This document shows, piece by piece, positions 60,913 through 64,000 of a stretch of 64,000 nucleotides of DNA (its first letter is position 1; each line of letters opens with the position of its first letter). The notes below the pieces were generated by a model that did not search any database, was not told where the DNA came from, and worked only from the letters and a program-made list of their open reading frames with translations. Source of the stretch: JACCTU01 sp963848525 (lineage in GTDB: Bacteria; Actinomycetota; Thermoleophilia; Gaiellales; Gaiellaceae). The position numbers and the translations under genes are program-made. The stretch lies in contig CAWKDZ010000004.1 in NCBI GenBank assembly GCA_963848525.1, positions 94,735-158,734 of the forward strand, read 5' to 3'.

Positions 60913-61524
60913 ATGCTGGCCCGCGTGTTCATCACCTTCGAGGGCCTGGACGGCTCGGGCAAGACGACGCAGGTCGAGCTCCTGAAACAGGCACTCGAGG
61001 CCGACGGCCGCGAGGTCGTGGCCACGCGCGAGCCGGGCGGCACCGAGCTCGGCGAGGCCGTGCGGGAGGTCGTCCTCCACCGCCACGAGGAGATCGTCCC
61101 CTGGGCCGAGGCCGCGCTGTTCGCCGCGGCGCGCGCGCAGCTGGTCGAGCGCGTGATCGCACCGGCCCTGGCCCGCGGCGCCACCGTGCTCTGCGACCGC
61201 TACATCGACTCGTCGCTCGCCTACCAGGGGATCGCGCGCGGCCTCGGCGTCGACCCCGTGCTCGAGCTGAACCTCCAGGCGACGCGCGGCCTGCTCCCCG
61301 ACAAGACCGTCCTCCTGCTCGTCGACCCGGCCAAGTCCCGCCAGCGCTACACCGAGAGCCCCGACCGGATCGAGCGCGAGAACGACGAGTTCGTCGCCAA
61401 GGTCGATCGCGCCTACCGCGAGCTCGCGGAGCTCTTCCCGAGCCGTATTCTCGCCGTGGACGGATCCCAGGAGCCGAAGGAGCTCGCGCGCACGATCTAT
61501 GGACAGCTTCGAGACCTTTCCTGA
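60913..61524 (+). CDS. tmk: Thymidylate kinase
   Basis: A 203 aa P-loop kinase with FEGLDGSGKTTQ (Walker A, about residues 9-20), the DR motif LCDRYIDSSLAYQG and the lid region following it. It phosphorylates dTMP to dTDP in dTTP synthesis. ATG 60913 and GTG 60925 are both possible starts. Its end overlaps holB by 26 bases, as in many bacteria where the two replication genes are adjacent. Confidence 0.93.
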   Translation: MLARVFITFEGLDGSGKTTQVELLKQALEADGREVVATREPGGTELGEAVREVVLHRHEEIVPWAEAALFAAARAQLVERVIAPALARGATVLCDRYIDSSLAYQGIARGLGVDPVLELNLQATRGLLPDKTVLLLVDPAKSRQRYTESPDRIERENDEFVAKVDRAYRELAELFPSRILAVDGSQEPKELARTIYGQLRDLS

Positions 61525-62584
61525 GCAGCCCGAGGCGAAGCGCCTCCTCCGAGCCTCGCTCGCGGACGGGCACACGCACGCGTATCTCTTCCACGGCCCG
61601 CGCGGGGTGGGCAAGCGCGCGGCGGCGCTCGCGTTCGCCGCGGAGGTGATCGGCGAGCCCGACCGCGTGCTCCGCCACGCGCACCCCGACGTCTACGAGC
61701 TCGAGCCGGTCGGCGACCAGATCCGGATCGGCGACGTCCGCACGCTGCACCGCGACCTGCACATGCGCCCGTTCGAGGCGCAGCGCCGCGTCTACATCCT
61801 GCAGTCCGCCGACACGATGAACGAGGACGCCGCGGACGCGCTGCTCAAGGATCTCGAGGAGCCGCCGCCGTACGCGGTGATCGTCCTCGTCGCCGACGAG
61901 CTCGGCCCGCTGCCCGAGACGATCCGCTCGCGCTGCCAGCACGTGCCGTTCCGGCGCCTGTCGGAGCGCGCGGTGCGCGACGTGATCGAGTCGCGCGACC
62001 CGGAGCTCGCACCGTCCAAGGTGACGGCGCTCGCGCGTGTCGCCGGCGGGCGGCTCGACCGGGTCGAACGCCTGCTCGACCCCGCGTCGTCGGGTCGACG
62101 CGACGCGCTGCTCGAGCTCGCGCGCGACGTCTACCGCGATCCGGCGTTCGAGCCCGCCGAGGCCGCGGCGCGGATCCTCGAGGCCGCCGCCGAGTGCGGC
62201 GCCGAGGCGCGCTCGAAAGCGGAGACCGATCTCGAGCGCCTCGACCTGACGCAGCGCGACGCCGACCAGCGACTTCGACGCGCGCAGCGCGGTGCCGAGC
62301 GCGAGGAGCTCCTCGCCTCGCTCGAGGAGCTGGCGGCGTGGTACCGCGACCTCGTCGTCGTCGCGACGGGCGCCCAGAGCGCCGCGATCCACTCCGACCG
62401 GGTCGCCGAGCTCGGCGAGGACGCGACCCTCGACCGGCTCGCCGGCGCCGAGCGGGCCTGCGAGGTCGTGCGCCAGGTCTGGCGGGAGCTGGAGGAGTTC
62501 AACCTGAACCCCGAGCTCGCGCTGGAGTCGCTGTTCGTGCGGCTGCGGCGGGAGCTGGGGACGAATCTGGTTTACGAGTCGTAG
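61499..62584 (+). CDS. holB: DNA polymerase III subunit delta' (HolB)
   Basis: A 361 aa clamp-loader subunit. The AAA-type P-loop is HGPRGVGKRAAAL (about residues 32-44), with LQSADTMNEDAADALLKDLEEPP and RSRCQHVPFR (sensor and arginine regions). No zinc-binding cysteine quartet is present in the N-terminal domain, unlike many bacterial homologues. The subunit helps load the sliding clamp at the replication fork. It overlaps tmk and should be translationally coupled to it. Confidence 0.9.
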   Translation: MDSFETFPEQPEAKRLLRASLADGHTHAYLFHGPRGVGKRAAALAFAAEVIGEPDRVLRHAHPDVYELEPVGDQIRIGDVRTLHRDLHMRPFEAQRRVYILQSADTMNEDAADALLKDLEEPPPYAVIVLVADELGPLPETIRSRCQHVPFRRLSERAVRDVIESRDPELAPSKVTALARVAGGRLDRVERLLDPASSGRRDALLELARDVYRDPAFEPAEAAARILEAAAECGAEARSKAETDLERLDLTQRDADQRLRRAQRGAEREELLASLEELAAWYRDLVVVATGAQSAAIHSDRVAELGEDATLDRLAGAERACEVVRQVWRELEEFNLNPELALESLFVRLRRELGTNLVYES

Positions 62585-62697
62585 GAATACCAACTCTCGC
62601 GGGGCTTGCAGCCGCGCGGTGGCTGAACCACACTGCGTCGGTCCTCTAGGGTGGATTGCGGCTCCACCCCGGTCAACGAGTCTCGTCGAGGTCGGCA

Positions 62698-63869
62698 ATA
62701 GCCGCAGTCCCCTCCATCGGTCGTGCAGCACACGTTGAGCGCGCAGCCCGCGAGGCCGACGCGACCCAGGACCTCTACGAGCGCTACTCGGCACAGATCT
62801 TCGGGTTCTGCGTCAACAAGCTCGGCTCGCGCGACGAGGCCGAGGACGCGCTCCAGTCGACGTTCCTGAACGCGCACCGCGCGCTGCAGCGCGGCGTCAA
62901 GCCCGAGGCCGAGCTCGCGTGGCTGTTCAAGATCGCGCACAACGTCTGCCTCACGCGACACCGCTCGACGCGTCGCCGCGGCCGCGTCGAGTCGCCGAGC
63001 GACTTCGCCGCGGTGCAGGACGTTGTGGCCGCGCCGTCGCAGGAGTCGCCCGAAGAGTTGATGCGACTGACCGAGTCGCTCGAGCACATGCCGGAGAGCC
63101 AGCGCCGCGCGATTCTGCTTCGCGAGTGGCAGGGGCTCTCGTACCACGAGATCGCCGACGAGCTGGAGCTGTCGCAGTCGGCGGTCGAGACGCTCATCTT
63201 CCGCGCGCGCCGCAACCTCGCGGCGAACCTCGAGTCCGAGGCCGAAGCAGCCGGGCGTGCTCTCGCGCATGCGCAAGGCGCTCGACGCCGGCGCGCTGCT
63301 CGCCATGCTCAAGGGTCTCTTCGAGGGAGGCGCAGCGGTGAAGGTCGCCGCGGTTGCGGTCGCCGCTTCGGGCACCGTCGTCGTCGCGGCGGGGCCGTCG
63401 GCACCGACCTCGAAGCCCGCTGCCGGAGAAGCAGGCGGTGACGCGGGTCGTCGCAGGCTGCGCCGGCTGCCCCGGTCGTGTTCGACCGACCGCGCCCGCG
63501 GCCGACCGTCGCGAGCAGCAGCGAGACGAAGCTCCGCCGCCCGACGCGCGAAGCCGACGAGCTCCGCGGCGGTCGTCGAGGCGACCGCCCCGATCGCGGC
63601 CGCTCCCGCAGCTCGCGCGGCGCAGCCCGAGAAGCAGAAGGCGAAGCCGAAGGCCACTCCGCCCGGTCAGGCCAAGAAGCAGCAGCCTGCGGTCCACTCC
63701 AACGGCAACGCGGGCAAGGACAAGCCGAAGAAGGCGAACGGCAACCGCGCGCCCGACCACCCGCAGCCGGTCGCGCAGCCCGAGCAGGCGTCGCACCCGT
63801 CGCGCCGCCACGCCGCAGCGAGCGGCGCCCGAAGCCCGCGAAGAGAAGGACAAGGGCCCGAAGAAGTAG
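62698..63869 (+). CDS. ECF sigma factor with long C-terminal tail (about five frameshifts)
   Basis: The sigma region is intact to about residue 180: QDLYERYSAQIFGFCVNKLGSRDEAEDALQ (region 2) and LEHMPESQRRAILLREWQGLSYHEIADEL with SQSAVETLIFRARRNLA (region 4). Then frames change near 63245, 63420, 63465, 63560 and 63825, giving a helix (VKVAAVAVAASGTVVVAAG) and a long Pro/Ala/Lys tail ending DKGPKK. ATA 62698, six bases after GAGG, matches the expected IAAVPS start; TTG 62656 is the only canonical option. ECF factors with C-terminal domains are common in actinobacteria. Confidence 0.72.
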
Positions 63870-63910
63870 CGGGTCGGCTCGAAAACCGCGGGCTACACTA
63901 GGCCGACGTT

Positions 63911-63983
63911 GCCGACGTAGCTCAGCTGGTAGAGCACTTCACTCGTAATGAAGGGGTCCCCGGTTCGAGTCCGGGCGTCGGCT
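63911..63983 (+). tRNA. tRNA-Thr (anticodon CGT)
   Basis: A complete cloverleaf: acceptor stem GCCGACG/CGTCGGC, D-arm GCTC...GAGC, anticodon stem CTTCA/TGAAG with loop CTCGTAA and anticodon CGT at 63944-63946, T-loop GGTTCGAGTCC. It reads ACG threonine codons. The 3' CCA is not encoded. Confidence 0.95.
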
Positions 63984-64000
63984 TCCCGATTCTCGCGGGC

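Noticed and set aside
1..64000. CRISPR array, prophage or insertion sequence
   Set aside because: No regularly spaced repeats, transposase, integrase or phage structural genes were found.

Overview
The window is 64 kb of very GC-rich DNA (about 70% by eye). Genes are tightly packed, many start with GTG or TTG, 1-4 nt stop/start overlaps are common, and there are no insertion sequences, prophage genes, CRISPR arrays or rRNA genes. Gene content points to a Gram-positive actinobacterium, most likely of the Thermoleophilia type (Gaiellales/Solirubrobacterales): B12-dependent ribonucleotide reductase, alpha/beta-hydrolase-cyclase fusion, FAD oxidase and GH4 genes, PadR/permease pair, ECF sigma factors with C-terminal tails, and many secreted beta-propeller or FN3 proteins. 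That placement is inference from composition and content; no 16S or other marker is present.

Layout. 0-5.4 kb: an ATPase fragment, a lipoprotein phosphatase, a small zinc peptidase, then a coupled operon of glycosyltransferase, FAD oxidase, aldo/keto reductase and GH4 glycosidase. 5.3-12.5 kb: dienelactone hydrolase, secreted HEYGH metalloprotease, a cyclic-nucleotide-binding protein beside a sigma-70 factor with a region 1.1-like N-terminus, a lone receiver domain, a DMT exporter with divergent Lrp regulator, a SIMPL protein and an M23-like protein. 12.5-19.3 kb: secreted hydrolase, DUF4234, rhodanese, bicupin, beta-propeller, MFS and small cupin genes. 19.3-20.0 kb: three OB-fold RNA-binding genes (CspA type, IF-1, cold-shock-domain protein). 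20-26.5 kb: LuxR regulator with flavin monooxygenase, aminotransferase, a second cyclic-nucleotide-binding paralogue, beta-lactamase fold, GNAT. 26.5-42.4 kb: FtsX-type permease, methyltransferases, hydrolase-cyclase fusion, Vgb-like and FN3 secreted proteins, serine hydrolase, ECF sigma with a membrane partner, YcaQ-type protein and a secreted M28 peptidase. 42.4-48.1 kb: VOC, cupin, RibD-C, EVE-like, msrA, acetyltransferase, PadR with its permease partner, and a membrane TIR-like protein. 48.4-51 kb: two TolB-like propeller proteins. 51-59.4 kb: nrdJ, a secreted anchored protein, an O-antigen-ligase/TPR protein, two tandem LanC-like genes and a SAM methyltransferase. 59.5-64 kb: ArsR-SRPBCC, LytR_C protein, tmk, holB, ECF sigma and tRNA-Thr(CGT).

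A major feature of the sequence is single-base indels that break otherwise well-conserved genes: dienelactone hydrolase, sigma factor, PNPOx-like, PadR, nrdJ (about nine), the 53.8-54.4 kb gene, the O-antigen ligase, both lanC genes, the LytR_C gene and the last ECF sigma. Reading across the breaks restores family-typical proteins, so I annotate them as whole genes with probable consensus errors. They are densest beyond 51 kb. The best candidates for real biology are the IF-1 gene whose natural start is AUC, the tandem LanC-like pair with a methyltransferase, the membrane TIR-like protein, and a palindromic repeat family at 48.2-48.4 and 59.4-59.5 kb.
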